Shown here piece by piece: positions 1-8,730 of a stretch of DNA of 64,000 bases. The notes beneath the pieces were generated by a model. The model was not told the origin of the DNA, ran no database searches, and was given only the letters and a program-made list of their open reading frames with translations. Numbering within the stretch: the first letter of the stretch is position 1; each line of letters opens with the position of its first letter. The stretch covers positions 4,526,001 to 4,590,000 of the forward strand of contig NZ_JBFMVT010000002.1 of assembly GCF_040786275.1 (NCBI RefSeq), in the 5' to 3' direction. The translations under genes and the position numbers were made by a program. Source of the DNA: Buttiauxella gaviniae. Its GTDB lineage: Bacteria > Pseudomonadota > Gammaproteobacteria > Enterobacterales > Enterobacteriaceae.

Positions 1-112
1 TGCATGAACTTGCACATCGAGTTGATGACGCTCAGCCGTAAGTTATTCGCTGTTATTGATATGCGGTGAGGAATGACGAAAGCGTCACACCATCCATGCA
101 ACAACGTATTTT

Positions 113-142
113 GTAGGTTGGGTAAGCGCAGCGCCACCCGAC
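113..142. repeat. REP-like palindromic repeat, copy 1
   Basis: A GC-rich 30-base palindromic unit whose arms (GTTGGGT and ACCCGAC) pair with one G-U, around a GCGCAGCGC core. A near-identical 30-base unit is at 27521-27550; they differ at only three positions. Short intergenic palindromes of this kind are common in enterobacterial genomes. Confidence 0.7.
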
Positions 143-170
143 GTTAACATTAAGTTCTGGACAACATTAA

Positions 171-194
171 GGGCAGAAAGCAATCTTTCTGCCC
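171..194 (+). terminator. Rho-independent terminator left of pqqU
   Basis: A perfect 10-bp stem (GGGCAGAAAG with CTTTCTGCCC) closes a CAAT tetraloop and is followed by a short pyrimidine stretch (TTCTT). It most likely ends transcription of a + strand gene beyond the left edge. The T-run is weak, so efficiency is uncertain. Confidence 0.6.
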
Positions 195-318
195 TTCTTA
201 CGCTTTAGTAGCATTTTTAACACTTTTCAAACATTCATCACAAGTATTAACATACACACTTGAATGTTCCAGATGGTTCGTCCGGAACGTAAAATGCGCC
301 TACCAGTGAAAATGTCTG

Positions 319-2439
319 ATGAAAATTGTGCAAAATGGAAAACTCACCCTTCCGCTTCTTTTAGCGCCGGCTCTCTCGTCATTCGCCCTTCCCCTTCTCG
401 CGGCGGAAGAGACGATGGTTGTCACCGCAACGCCCGGTACCATCTCTGAGCTGGATACTCCCGCTGCCGTCAGTGTTCTTAACGGCGACGAGATGCGCCA
501 GGCCGCACCGCGGGTGAATCTTTCCGAAAGCCTGAGCAGCGTGCCGGGGCTGCAAGTCCAGAATCGCCAGAACTATGCACAAGATTTACAGCTTTCGGTT
601 CGTGGATTTGGGTCACGTTCAACTTACGGTGTGCGTGGTGTGCGCATGTATGTGGACGGGATTCCCGCCACCATGCCCGACGGCCAGGGCCAAACCTCCA
701 ATATCGATTTGAACAGTGTTGAAAGCGTGGAAGTTTTACGCGGCCCTTTCTCTGCTTTATATGGCAACGCATCAGGCGGCGTGGTGAACGTCAGCACAAC
801 AACCGGCATGCAGCCGCCAACGTTTGAAGCCAGCAGTTATTACGGCAGTTTCGGAAGCTGGCGCAACAGCGTTAAAGCGACAGGAGCAACCGGTGACGGC
901 ACGCAGGCGGGCGATGTCGATTACGCCATTTCCGCTTCTCGCTTTACTACGCATGGTTATCGGGAACATAGCAGCGCACAAAAAAACCTCGGCAATGCAA
1001 AACTCGGCGTACGCCTTAACGAGGCGAGTAAGTTAACTCTGCTGCTTAATAGCGTTGATATTGATGCCAACGATCCCGGCGGTTTAACCGAGCAGGAGTG
1101 GCGCGATAATCCCACTCAGGCCCCGCGCGCCAATCAATACAACACGCGTAAAACCACCAAACAGACTCAGGCTGGTCTGCGCTACGAGCGCCAGTTAACG
1201 GCCAACGACGATCTTAGTGTTATGACCTATGCGGGCGTGCGTGAAACCACTCAGTACCAGTCAATTCCCGTAGCTCCACAGTTAAACCCCACGCATCCGG
1301 GCGGGGTTATCGAACTAACTCGCCACTATCAGGGGATCGATTCGCGCTGGACGCACCGTGGCAATTTGCTTGCGGTACCCGTGACATTTACCACTGGGCT
1401 TGATTACGAAACGATGTCGGAAAAACGCAAAGGTTTTGAAAACTTTGTTGTGGAGAACGGAACAAACGTCCTGGGAGAGAAAGGCTCTCTGCGTCGTGAC
1501 GAACGTAACCTGATGTGGAACGTCGATCCCTATCTGCAAACGGCGTGGCAGTTCACCGATAAACTCAGTCTTGATGCAGGCGTGCGTTTTAGCTCGGTCT
1601 ATTTTGACTCCAACGATGAGTACATCACGCCGGCAAACGGCGATGACAGCGGTGAGGCGAGCTACCATAAATGGTTGCCTGCGGCAGCGCTGAAATACGC
1701 AATAAATGATGCATGGAATGTTTATGCCTCTGCTGGGCGAGGCTTTGAAACGCCGACTATCAACGAGCTTTCATACCGGGATAACGGCCAGTCCGGCCTG
1801 AATTTCGGCTTAAAACCGTCCACCAGCGATACCGTCGAAATCGGGAGCAAAACGCGCGTCGGCAATAGCTTATTTACCGCAGCGCTGTTCCAGACCGATA
1901 CCGACGATGAGATTGTCGCCGACCAAAGCAGCGGCGGGCGCACTACATATAAAAACGCCGGAGAAACCCGTCGACGGGGTGTAGAGCTTTCAGCGGATAG
2001 TCAGTTGGGTTACGACTGGCGGGTAAAAATGGCCTGGACGTATCTGGACGCCACTTATCGCAGTAACGCCTGCGGGGATGAGAATTGCGAAGGCAATCGC
2101 ATTCCAGGCATCGCGCGAAATATGGGTTATGCCGCACTTGAGTATGCTCCCCCGGAAGGTTTTTATGCGGGCGCGGATGTACGTTATATGAGTGATATTC
2201 AAGCCAACGATGAGAATACCGCTCAGGCTCCGTCCTACACGGTCGCCTCGCTGAACAGCGGCTACAAACTGCGAATTGAGGAACGCTGGATGCTGGATGT
2301 TTGGGGGCGCGTGGACAATTTATTCGACCGCGAGTATGTGGGGTCCGTTATCGTGAACGAAGGCAATGGCCGCTACTTTGAACCCGCGCCAGGACGCAAC
2401 TACGGCGTGGGTGTGAATTTGAGTTACACGTTTATGTAG
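319..2439 (+). CDS. pqqU: TonB-dependent outer-membrane receptor PqqU (YncD)
   Basis: A 706-residue TonB-dependent receptor that aligns along its length with E. coli YncD, renamed PqqU, which imports the redox cofactor pyrroloquinoline quinone. An N-terminal signal peptide (cleavage near residues 28-30) precedes the TonB-box-like ETMVVTA, a plug domain (about residues 45-165, with SVRGFGSRSTYGVRG and the LRGPFSALYGNASGG signature), and a 22-strand barrel ending in aromatic residues (SYTFM). The start matches the E. coli N-terminus (MKI...), though the ribosome site is poor. The gene converges on tonB across a shared terminator, so receptor and energiser are neighbours here; in E. coli yncD is far from tonB. 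The PQQ substrate is inferred from orthology. Confidence 0.9.
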   Translation: MKIVQNGKLTLPLLLAPALSSFALPLLAAEETMVVTATPGTISELDTPAAVSVLNGDEMRQAAPRVNLSESLSSVPGLQVQNRQNYAQDLQLSVRGFGSRSTYGVRGVRMYVDGIPATMPDGQGQTSNIDLNSVESVEVLRGPFSALYGNASGGVVNVSTTTGMQPPTFEASSYYGSFGSWRNSVKATGATGDGTQAGDVDYAISASRFTTHGYREHSSAQKNLGNAKLGVRLNEASKLTLLLNSVDIDANDPGGLTEQEWRDNPTQAPRANQYNTRKTTKQTQAGLRYERQLTANDDLSVMTYAGVRETTQYQSIPVAPQLNPTHPGGVIELTRHYQGIDSRWTHRGNLLAVPVTFTTGLDYETMSEKRKGFENFVVENGTNVLGEKGSLRRDERNLMWNVDPYLQTAWQFTDKLSLDAGVRFSSVYFDSNDEYITPANGDDSGEASYHKWLPAAALKYAINDAWNVYASAGRGFETPTINELSYRDNGQSGLNFGLKPSTSDTVEIGSKTRVGNSLFTAALFQTDTDDEIVADQSSGGRTTYKNAGETRRRGVELSADSQLGYDWRVKMAWTYLDATYRSNACGDENCEGNRIPGIARNMGYAALEYAPPEGFYAGADVRYMSDIQANDENTAQAPSYTVASLNSGYKLRIEERWMLDVWGRVDNLFDREYVGSVIVNEGNGRYFEPAPGRNYGVGVNLSYTFM

Positions 2440-2460
2440 GCATTTCAGTCGCCAACAAAA

Positions 2461-2488
2461 AACGGAACCGATGGGGTTCCGTTTTTTT
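2461..2488. terminator. Bidirectional terminator between pqqU and tonB
   Basis: A 9-bp stem, AACGGAACC (2461-2469) with GGTTCCGTT (2475-2483), has a T-run to its right and an A-run to its left. It can end both convergent genes. Confidence 0.85.
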
Positions 2489-2507
2489 ATTGTAGCAAGG
2501 AGTCTGA

Positions 2508-3224
2508 TTACTCCATGGTTGCGCCGCCGTTGAGCTTGAACACAACGTTGACAATCAAACCCTGGCCAGGTTTACCGCTTTCGTAACGCCATTTTTTCAT
2601 CGCCAACTTCACTTCACGCTCAAACATATTTGCCGGTTGGGCGGAAAGCACCGTCACGTTGCTCACGCTACCGTTTGCATCTACGTCAAACTTCACACGA
2701 ACCTTGCCTTCAATGCGTAACGCATGCGCACGGGCTGGATACTGCGGCGAGTTACGGTTAAGCGCGCGCGGCCCGGTAGCAACAGGCGCGGCTGAGGCCA
2801 CCGGTGCAGTTTTAGCAACGGGAGTCGGACGCACAGGTGCCGTGTTTGCTACGGGAGCGGCAGGACGCGTCTCAACGGGTTTAACTTCCCGCTTAGGCTG
2901 CTCCACCTTTTTCACCGGCTTCGGTTTTGGCTTAGGTTTCGGCTCTGGCTTGTGAATGACAACCGGCGCTTCTTTCGGCGGCTCGGGAATCGGTTCAGGC
3001 TCAGGTTCCGCAACGGGTTCAGGCGGTGGTTGCACAACTTCTGGCTGCGGTGGCTCAAGCTCAGCCGGCGTTACCATCGTCACGCTGATAGGCTGTGCCG
3101 GGGCTGGCAACTCAACAACCTGATGATGTACCGAGGTATAGAGCACCCCCGCAACTACAGCACCATGCAGCACGACAGAGAGTGCTGTCGACCACGGGAA
3201 GCGGCGAGGTAAATCAAGGGTCAT
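2508..3224 (-). CDS. tonB: TonB energy-transducing protein
   Basis: TonB couples the ExbB/ExbD proton-motive-force motor to outer-membrane receptors. The 238 residues show a cytoplasmic tip and one N-terminal membrane anchor (about residues 9-31, with the conserved Ser and His facing ExbB/D), then a periplasm-spanning Pro-Glu and Pro-Lys rich linker (about 65-110, including repeated EP and KP pairs), and a C-terminal domain (from about residue 150) with the SPQYPARA and [15 protein letters not shown] motifs. The start is set at [11 protein letters not shown], as in E. coli; an ATG three codons upstream (3233) is possible, and neither has a strong ribosome site. An iron-regulated promoter is expected and a candidate lies at 3263-3292. 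Confidence 0.95.
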   Translation of the reverse strand: MTLDLPRRFPWSTALSVVLHGAVVAGVLYTSVHHQVVELPAPAQPISVTMVTPAELEPPQPEVVQPPPEPVAEPEPEPIPEPPKEAPVVIHKPEPKPKPKPKPVKKVEQPKREVKPVETRPAAPVANTAPVRPTPVAKTAPVASAAPVATGPRALNRNSPQYPARAHALRIEGKVRVKFDVDANGSVSNVTVLSAQPANMFEREVKLAMKKWRYESGKPGQGLIVNVVFKLNGGATME

Positions 3225-3262
3225 TGACGTCATAATGGCTTAGGTCTCTTAAACAGGCGTCA

Positions 3263-3292
3263 ATTTTAAATGCAAATAGCAATCATATTCAA
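3263..3292 (-). promoter_or_regulatory. Candidate tonB promoter with Fur-box-like overlap
   Basis: On the minus strand a TTGAAT -35 (3287-3292) and a TAAAAT -10 (3263-3268) are 18 bases apart. Between them an AT-rich partly palindromic stretch (TGATTGC then ATTTGCA) resembles a Fur box. E. coli tonB is Fur-repressed; the exact operator here is inferred. Confidence 0.5.
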
Positions 3293-3448
3293 CAACGCAT
3301 CGTATAAAGTCGCTTTTTTTCCTCCAGTGCGCTGGATTTTCCCTCATTCACCTCGTTGATTTAACATCTTGTTTATCTTTCAATTGCAGTCTTAGCTCCA
3401 TTCACTTACCGTATTTTACATACCTCATATCAATAAGGAGTGCTGCAC

Positions 3449-3745
3449 GTGCTGTATGTCATTTATGCGGAAGATAATGCCGACTCTCTCGAAAAGCGGC
3501 AGGCAGTGCGCCCTGCTCACCTGGCACGTTTACAGCTTTTGCGCGACGAAGGCCGTCTGTTAACGGCGGGCCCAATGCCTGCGGTAGACAGTAACGATCC
3601 GGGGGTGGCGGGTTTTACCGGCTCAACGGTGATTGCAGAGTTTAACTCACTGGAAGAGGCTCAGGCGTGGGCTGAAGCCGATCCTTATATTGCAGCAGGC
3701 GTTTATAAGCAGGTGGCGATCAAGCCATACAAAAAAGTATTTTGA
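3449..3745 (+). CDS. yciI: YciI family protein
   Basis: A 98-residue protein nearly identical to E. coli YciI, a small dimeric ferredoxin-like (alpha/beta barrel) protein of unproven function. The family includes dechlorinating enzymes with a conserved His-Asp pair; here the RPAHLARL and [13 protein letters not shown] motifs carry the likely active-site His and Asp. The start is a GTG at 3449, because AAGGAG (3435-3440) sits eight bases upstream and the product then has the E. coli length. An upstream GTG at 3440 would overlap that ribosome site. It is divergent from tonB, as in E. coli. Confidence 0.92.
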   Translation: MLYVIYAEDNADSLEKRQAVRPAHLARLQLLRDEGRLLTAGPMPAVDSNDPGVAGFTGSTVIAEFNSLEEAQAWAEADPYIAAGVYKQVAIKPYKKVF

Positions 3746-3760
3746 TTCGATAAATAAAAA

Positions 3761-3787
3761 AATCCCGCATTCACAAAATGCGGGATT
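3761..3787. terminator. Bidirectional terminator between yciI and the yoaG-like gene
   Basis: A perfect 10-bp stem (AATCCCGCAT at 3761-3770 with ATGCGGGATT at 3778-3787) is flanked by A-run and T-run, serving two convergent genes. Confidence 0.9.
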
Positions 3788-3814
3788 TTTTTACACAATC
3801 AGGCTTGTAAGACC

Positions 3815-4153
3815 TTACCAGCCACAAACATTGTTATCTTCATCAGTATCATAACCACGGATGATATTAATCAGGTCTTTTAGCGCATCAGCCGAAACCA
3901 TCGGGTCTTCCAGCTCTGAGAGGCTTGAAAAGTGCTTATCCACCGACACGCCATTATTTTTATTGGTTACCGTCAGCGTAAAACCTTTGCTGTTGGTTTG
4001 CGCATCAGCAAGCTCATTGACTAATCTCTTTATTACGCCAACAGCGTTATCAGGAATATATAAAGCCATCGGTTTCAGGTGAATCACTTCTGCCGTCTGT
4101 TTGCTTTCACATTGAGTCAGGGCGATTGAATATCCTTTATTTTCAGCTGTCAT
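3815..4153 (-). CDS. YoaG-like protein with two tandem DUF1869 domains
   Basis: A 112-residue cytosolic protein. Its C-terminal half (about residues 57-112) matches E. coli YoaG (60 residues): TVTNKNNGVSVD, an internal LKDLINIIRGYD, and the family ending with VCGW. The N-terminal half (about 7-55) looks like a diverged second copy of the same fold: KGYSIAL matches KGFTLTV, and PMALYIPDNAVGVIKRLVN resembles the YoaG PMTLLVPEVAAEVIKDLVN. The protein is therefore probably a fused tandem duplicate. It lies 13 bases after yeaR, as the second gene of that operon. In E. coli yeaR-yoaG is induced by nitrate, nitrite and nitric oxide. The biochemical role of YoaG is unknown. Confidence 0.8.
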   Translation of the reverse strand: MTAENKGYSIALTQCESKQTAEVIHLKPMALYIPDNAVGVIKRLVNELADAQTNSKGFTLTVTNKNNGVSVDKHFSSLSELEDPMVSADALKDLINIIRGYDTDEDNNVCGW

Positions 4154-4166
4154 TTTTCCGTCTGCC

Positions 4167-4499
4167 TTAATCTTCTAAAAGAATTTGAGGATCAACATAA
4201 AAGTCCACATTGAAAATCGTGTCGTCAGACAACGCTTCAATTCTGTGCCATTTTTCAGGTGGGAATACGCCAAACTGCCCCGCCTCAATGGTGAGGGTTT
4301 CTACAGGCTCAGGGCTGGTTTCATCGGCATAACCGTAGTAACGAATTGTTCCCTGCATTACACACAGGCGTGGGTAAACGCCCTGACGCGTGCCTGCATC
4401 CAGATGACGTTGCCAGATTGAAGCGGGAGCGGTTTCTTTTGTCCAGAAGGGGGTGGTGCGAGTATGAATGTAGTTTTGCGGTATATGAATGCGTTGCAT
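4167..4499 (-). CDS. yeaR: YeaR, DUF1971 cupin-like nitrosative-stress protein
   Basis: A 110-residue small beta-barrel (DUF1971, TehB-like/cupin-like) protein very similar to E. coli YeaR: IPQNYIHTR, TPFW, the GVYPRL strand, GQFGVFPPEKWHRIE with the conserved His, and NVDFYV. E. coli YeaR is linked to NO/nitrite responses under NarL and NsrR; its reaction is not established. The start at 4499 is chosen because AAGGT lies seven bases upstream and the N-terminus then matches E. coli; an open frame continues 25 codons further. It is followed at once by the yoaG-like gene. The pair occupies the position held by kch in E. coli. Confidence 0.88.
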   Translation of the reverse strand: MQRIHIPQNYIHTRTTPFWTKETAPASIWQRHLDAGTRQGVYPRLCVMQGTIRYYGYADETSPEPVETLTIEAGQFGVFPPEKWHRIEALSDDTIFNVDFYVDPQILLED

Positions 4500-4569
4500 T
4501 TTACGACCTTGTACTGTCTTTCGCGACCACCGTTCAGGAAAGCCAGTGGTGCAGGAGTTGATGTTGCAT

Positions 4570-4599
4570 ATCATATACCTCTTTAAAAGCGGCAGTAAA
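4570..4599 (-). promoter_or_regulatory. Candidate yeaR promoter with NsrR-like half-site
   Basis: On the minus strand, TTTACT (4594-4599) and TATGAT (4570-4575) are spaced 18 bases apart, about 70 bases before the yeaR start. AAGAGGTATAT (4573-4583) overlaps the -10 and differs at two positions from an NsrR half-site of the AAGATGYATTT type. In E. coli NsrR represses yeaR from an overlapping site. The match is by eye only. Confidence 0.45.
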
Positions 4600-4609
4600 C
4601 TCTGTATTT

Positions 4610-4641
4610 AAAAACAATAATGGGCACCGCAAGCGGTGCCC
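4610..4641 (-). terminator. Terminator downstream of yciY
   Basis: On the minus strand GGGCACCG pairs with CGGTGCCC around a four-base loop, followed by an AT-rich tract with a T-run (ATTATTGTTTTT). It lies just after yciY and upstream of yeaR, isolating the two. Confidence 0.75.
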
Positions 4642-4646
4642 TATCA

Positions 4647-4829
4647 TTACGACGCCCATTGATCGTGAATAGCAAACAGCAAGCAATTACGTTGGCGGTT
4701 TGCCAGGCACTTTCTGATGGCGTGAATACGCATGTTGCGGCGTGACTGACCTTCCAGCCAACGCGATCTGCGCCGTTGTGTCTGACGAAGCATACGCCAC
4801 CGCCCGACCTCAGTTCTACTACGCCTCAT
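4647..4829 (-). CDS. yciY: YciY small basic protein
   Basis: A 60-residue, strongly basic protein matching E. coli YciY (57 residues) through SRTEVGRWRM, RRKSRWLEGQSRRNMRIH-type sequence and the IRKC segment. Only the last residues differ. The function is unknown. It lies divergently upstream of clsA, as in E. coli, and has its own terminator. Confidence 0.88.
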   Translation of the reverse strand: MRRSRTEVGRWRMLRQTQRRRSRWLEGQSRRNMRIHAIRKCLANRQRNCLLFAIHDQWAS

Positions 4830-4974
4830 TTTTACGACTCGGATTGCATGTAAGACGCGCCATTATAGAGCCTTCTTACCGCCAGACCAGTCGTTTTACG
4901 ATTAGTTTTAGTGTCAACCTCTGGCAGTTGTGCGTAAACTCAAAAGCATACGGTTTCTAAAGGATTTTTGAACT

Positions 4975-6435
4975 ATGACAACCTTCTATACAGTCGTGAG
5001 CTGGCTGATAATTTTAGGTTACTGGCTAGTAATAGCCGGCGTGACGTTACGAATATTAATGAAACGTCGCGCAGTTCCGTCAGCCATGGCATGGCTTCTG
5101 ATTATCTATATTCTCCCTTTGGTGGGCATCATCGCCTATCTTTCGTTCGGCGAACTGCATTTGGGGAAGCGCCGCGCGGAGCGTGCTCGCGCTATGTGGC
5201 CTTCCACCGCGAAATGGCTCAACGATCTTAAAAGCTGTAAACATATTTTTGCCGAAGAAAATAGCGAAGTGGCAACGTCTCTCTTCCAGCTATGCGAGCG
5301 CCGCCAGGGGATTGGCGGTGTTAAAGGCAATCAGTTGCAGTTGCTCACCACGTCCGATGAAACGATGCACGCTTTGATTCGTGATATTCAACTGGCGCGC
5401 CACAACATCGAGATGGTGTTTTACATCTGGCAGCCCGGCGGGCTTGCCGATCAGGTTGCGGAATCGCTAATGGCCGCAGCGCGTCGGGGAATCCACTGCC
5501 GATTAATGCTGGATTCTGCGGGGAGCGTCGCGTTCTTCCGCAGCCCGTGGGCCAACATGATGCGCAATGCTGGCGTAGAAGTGGTTGAAGCGCTCAAAGT
5601 TAATTTGATGCGTGTGTTCCTGCGTCGCATGGATTTACGCCAGCACCGCAAAATGGTGATGATCGATAATTACATCGCGTATACCGGCAGTATGAATCTT
5701 GTCGATCCGCGTTTCTTTAAACAGGATGCAGGCGTTGGGCAGTGGGTCGATTTAATGGCGCGTATGGAAGGCCCGGTTGCCACCGCAATGGGGATTGTTT
5801 ATTCCTGTGACTGGGAAATAGAAACCGGTAAACGCATTTTACCCCCCGCGCCTGACGCGAATATCATGCCGTTTGAAGAAGCCACCGGGCACACCATTCA
5901 CACGATTGCATCCGGCCCCGGTTTCCCGGAAGATCTCATTCACCAGGCGCTGCTGACCTCCGTTTACGCCGCCCGTGAATATTTGATTATGACCACGCCC
6001 TACTTCGTGCCTAGTGATGATTTGCTTCATGCGATTTGTACCGCCGCGCAACGTGGCGTTGACGTGAGTATTATTATTCCGCGCAAGAATGATTCGCTTC
6101 TGGTGGGCTGGGCAAGTCGCGCATTCTTCACCGAACTGCTGGCGGCTGGGGTGAAGATTTATCAGTTCGAAGGCGGGCTTTTGCATACCAAGAGCGTACT
6201 GGTTGACGGGCAGCTTAGCCTGGTCGGGACCGTGAACCTGGATATGCGCAGCCTGTGGCTCAATTTTGAGATAACCCTGGTTATTGATGATTCCGGTTTT
6301 GCCAGCGATCTCGCCGCGGTACAAGACGATTATATCTCCCGTTCACGGCTGGTTGACCTGCGTTTGTGGGTAAAACGTCCACTCTGGCAGCGTGTGGTCG
6401 AGCGACTGTTTTACTTCTTTAGCCCGTTGCTGTAA
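4975..6435 (+). CDS. clsA: Cardiolipin synthase A
   Basis: A 486-residue inner-membrane enzyme, the same length as E. coli ClsA, that condenses two phosphatidylglycerols to cardiolipin plus glycerol. Two N-terminal transmembrane helices (about residues 7-29 and 38-60) precede two phospholipase-D repeats. The catalytic HxKxxxxD motifs are visible: QHRKMVMID near residue 224, followed by GSMN, and LHTKSVLVD near 404, followed by GTVN. The conserved [16 protein letters not shown] helix and the C-terminal FYFFSPLL match E. coli. An AAAGGA ribosome site precedes the ATG. yciU follows after 37 bases, probably co-transcribed. Confidence 0.97.
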   Translation: MTTFYTVVSWLIILGYWLVIAGVTLRILMKRRAVPSAMAWLLIIYILPLVGIIAYLSFGELHLGKRRAERARAMWPSTAKWLNDLKSCKHIFAEENSEVATSLFQLCERRQGIGGVKGNQLQLLTTSDETMHALIRDIQLARHNIEMVFYIWQPGGLADQVAESLMAAARRGIHCRLMLDSAGSVAFFRSPWANMMRNAGVEVVEALKVNLMRVFLRRMDLRQHRKMVMIDNYIAYTGSMNLVDPRFFKQDAGVGQWVDLMARMEGPVATAMGIVYSCDWEIETGKRILPPAPDANIMPFEEATGHTIHTIASGPGFPEDLIHQALLTSVYAAREYLIMTTPYFVPSDDLLHAICTAAQRGVDVSIIIPRKNDSLLVGWASRAFFTELLAAGVKIYQFEGGLLHTKSVLVDGQLSLVGTVNLDMRSLWLNFEITLVIDDSGFASDLAAVQDDYISRSRLVDLRLWVKRPLWQRVVERLFYFFSPLL

Positions 6436-6460
6436 AACGTGGCGCATTAGCACTCGATAA

Positions 6461-6802
<342 letters not shown>

Positions 6803-6827
6803 GCATTACCGCGCGGTTTACGCCGCG

Positions 6828-7676
6828 CTACTTCTCACCGATCCCCGGTAGTTTGGCCCCGCACGACTTACAAAAATGCGCGTTAGGTTCGTGGTCCTGC
6901 TGATGGCAATGCGGGCATTTTCGCTCCAGCCGTTTACGCTGTAATTCCGCCGTCATCTGCGCGGTTAAAATCCCGGTTGGAATGGCGATAACCGAGTAGC
7001 CAATCAGGATTAACAGCGAAGCAACCAGCCGCCCTAACGGCGTGTGCGGGGTAATATCGCCGTAACCGACCGTTGCAACCGTCACCACCGCCCAATAAAC
7101 ACTCACCCCAAGGCTTGTGAAACCATTCACCGCACCTTCAATGCCGTACATCATTGCGCCAGCCGTCACTAAAACAATGGCGATAAACGCATAGAAGAGG
7201 ATCAGTTGATGACGCGCATTCACCACGGCTCGCCATAAACTGTTCAGCGCGGGCATTAAACGTAGCAACTTCAGAATGCGTAATACCCGAATGGCGCGCA
7301 TCGCTCGCCAGGCAAAGAAGTAGTGAATGGCAAGTTCTGGCCATAGCCACAAAACATAGAGCGGCAAAATCGTTGCCAGATCAATAAAACCCCAGAAGCT
7401 GAAGACATAGCGCACCGGCTGAGGCCAGGTCAGCACGCGCAACAGATATTCGACGGTGAAAACCAGGGTAAAGCCAATTTCGATGGCGATAAACAAGCGC
7501 CACTGCGTGGGCGTGAAGGTAACCTGGCTCCCGATACTGGATTCGATAAATACAGTGATGACGCTGAGCAACGCCAGCAAGCCCCATAACACCTCAGAGC
7601 GGCGCCCAGAGCGGGTACGTTGGTCGAATAAAACGTGATAGAGCGATTGTCGTAAGTGGTAATGTTTCCCTTTCAC
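6828..7676 (-). CDS. Voltage-gated-type potassium channel with C-terminal zinc ribbon
   Basis: A 282-residue inner-membrane protein of the voltage-gated cation channel family. Six membrane segments can be traced from about residue 28 to 238. S4 is the Arg-rich RAMRAIRVLRILKLLRLM (about 122-139), and the pore loop has the K+ filter TVGYGD (near 201). The tail is a zinc ribbon with two CxxC pairs (CPHC and CKSC, about 254-275). It lacks the RCK/TrkA-N domain of E. coli Kch and is not its orthologue. It lies between yciU and oppF, where E. coli has no gene, while kch itself is missing from its usual place next to yciI. Ion selectivity is inferred from the filter; gating signal unknown. Confidence 0.85.
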   Translation of the reverse strand: MKGKHYHLRQSLYHVLFDQRTRSGRRSEVLWGLLALLSVITVFIESSIGSQVTFTPTQWRLFIAIEIGFTLVFTVEYLLRVLTWPQPVRYVFSFWGFIDLATILPLYVLWLWPELAIHYFFAWRAMRAIRVLRILKLLRLMPALNSLWRAVVNARHQLILFYAFIAIVLVTAGAMMYGIEGAVNGFTSLGVSVYWAVVTVATVGYGDITPHTPLGRLVASLLILIGYSVIAIPTGILTAQMTAELQRKRLERKCPHCHQQDHEPNAHFCKSCGAKLPGIGEK

Positions 7677-7687
7677 TGGTGCCTCGC

Positions 7688-7718
7688 CTGTAAAAAAGGG
7701 CTGGCATCATGCCAGCCC
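7688..7718 (-). terminator. Terminator of the opp operon
   Basis: On the minus strand a 9-bp stem (GGGCTGGCA with TGCCAGCCC, three-base loop, 7698-7718) is followed by a run of six Ts, directly downstream of oppF. Confidence 0.9.
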
Positions 7719-7725
7719 TTCGCGA

Positions 7726-8730
7726 TTATAGCGGGTCTACCTTGAGACAGGAAACGGCATGCCGGAAACTGCCCTCCAGTACCGGACGTGTTTTCGCACA
7801 TTCCGGCCCGGCAATCGGGCAGCGCGTACGGAATACGCAGCCTGACGGCGGGTTAATCGGCGAGGGTAATTCCCCTTCCAGAAGCTGAATAACTTTGTTC
7901 TTTTCCAGATCCGGGTCGGGAATTGGCACCGCCGACATCAATGCTTTGGTGTAAGGGTGCAGCGGGTTGTGGTACACCTCGTCATAGGTGCCCAATTCAA
8001 CCGCATGGCCCAGATACATCACCAGAACACGATCGGAAATGTGTTTCACCACGGCAAGATCGTGCGCGATGAAAATCAGCGAAAGCCCCATTTCACGTTG
8101 CAGTTTTTGCAGCAGGTTGACCACCTGAGCCTGGATTGAAACATCCAGCGCTGAAACGGGCTCATCACAAATAATCAGTTTTGGCTCAAGGATTAACGCG
8201 CGGGCAATTCCGATACGCTGGCATTGGCCGCCTGAGAACTCGTGAGGATAACGGTTGATAAGGTTCGGCAGCAGGCCAACTTTCATCATCATCGCTTTTA
8301 CGCGATCACGAACTTCCTGACGCGGCATTTTCGGATGATAAGTGCGCAGCGGCTCCGCGATAATATCGCCGATGTTCATACGCGGGTTTAATGACGCCAG
8401 CGGGTCCTGGAAAATCATCTGGATATCGCTGCGCACGTTGCGCCACTCTTCCTGATTCATGCCCAGCAAATCTTTCCCCAACCACGCCACGCGGCCTTCG
8501 GTCGCTTTTACCAGGCCGATGATGGCACGAGCAAACGTCGATTTTCCGCAGCCAGATTCCCCGACAACACCCAGCGTTTCGCCTTCATATAAGCGCAGCG
8601 TGACTCCATCAACCGCTTTCAGGGTTTTGGACGGCTGCCAGAACCACTGTTTGCCGTCTTTGATATCAAAGTGCACTTTGAGGTCGGCAATTTCTAAGAG
8701 AACTTTTTTCTCTTCTGTTACGGCGTTCAT
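7726..8730 (-). CDS. oppF: Oligopeptide ABC transporter ATPase OppF
   Basis: A 334-residue ATPase, one of two nucleotide-binding subunits that drive oligopeptide import with OppBCD and the binding protein OppA. Walker A is GESGCGKST (about residues 57-65), the ABC signature is [15 protein letters not shown], and Walker B ends in LIICDEP, followed by the switch His in IFIAHD. The C-terminal oligopeptide/dipeptide extension (CVFRTRCP, with further conserved Cys) can bind an Fe-S cluster in this family. The ATG overlaps the oppD stop by four bases, so it is translationally coupled. It is the last gene of the operon. Confidence 0.97.
   Translation of the reverse strand: MNAVTEEKKVLLEIADLKVHFDIKDGKQWFWQPSKTLKAVDGVTLRLYEGETLGVVGESGCGKSTFARAIIGLVKATEGRVAWLGKDLLGMNQEEWRNVRSDIQMIFQDPLASLNPRMNIGDIIAEPLRTYHPKMPRQEVRDRVKAMMMKVGLLPNLINRYPHEFSGGQCQRIGIARALILEPKLIICDEPVSALDVSIQAQVVNLLQKLQREMGLSLIFIAHDLAVVKHISDRVLVMYLGHAVELGTYDEVYHNPLHPYTKALMSAVPIPDPDLEKNKVIQLLEGELPSPINPPSGCVFRTRCPIAGPECAKTRPVLEGSFRHAVSCLKVDPL

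Larger units (their letters stand above)
1..318. other. Left-edge intergenic region upstream of pqqU
   Basis: No complete gene is visible here. Two short open frames run in from the left edge on the + strand, one stopping at 67-69 and one at 39-41. Either could be the 3' tip of a gene cut by the window; neither tail resembles YciA, the gene that follows tonB in E. coli. A REP-like palindrome (113-142) and a terminator hairpin (171-194) follow, which fits a + strand gene ending just inside the edge. The last 120 bases should hold the pqqU promoter, but I see no convincing -35/-10 pair. Confidence 0.4.

Noticed and set aside
1-69. 3' end of a protein gene at the left edge
   Set aside because: Two candidate frames exist and neither tail was recognised, so no CDS is called.
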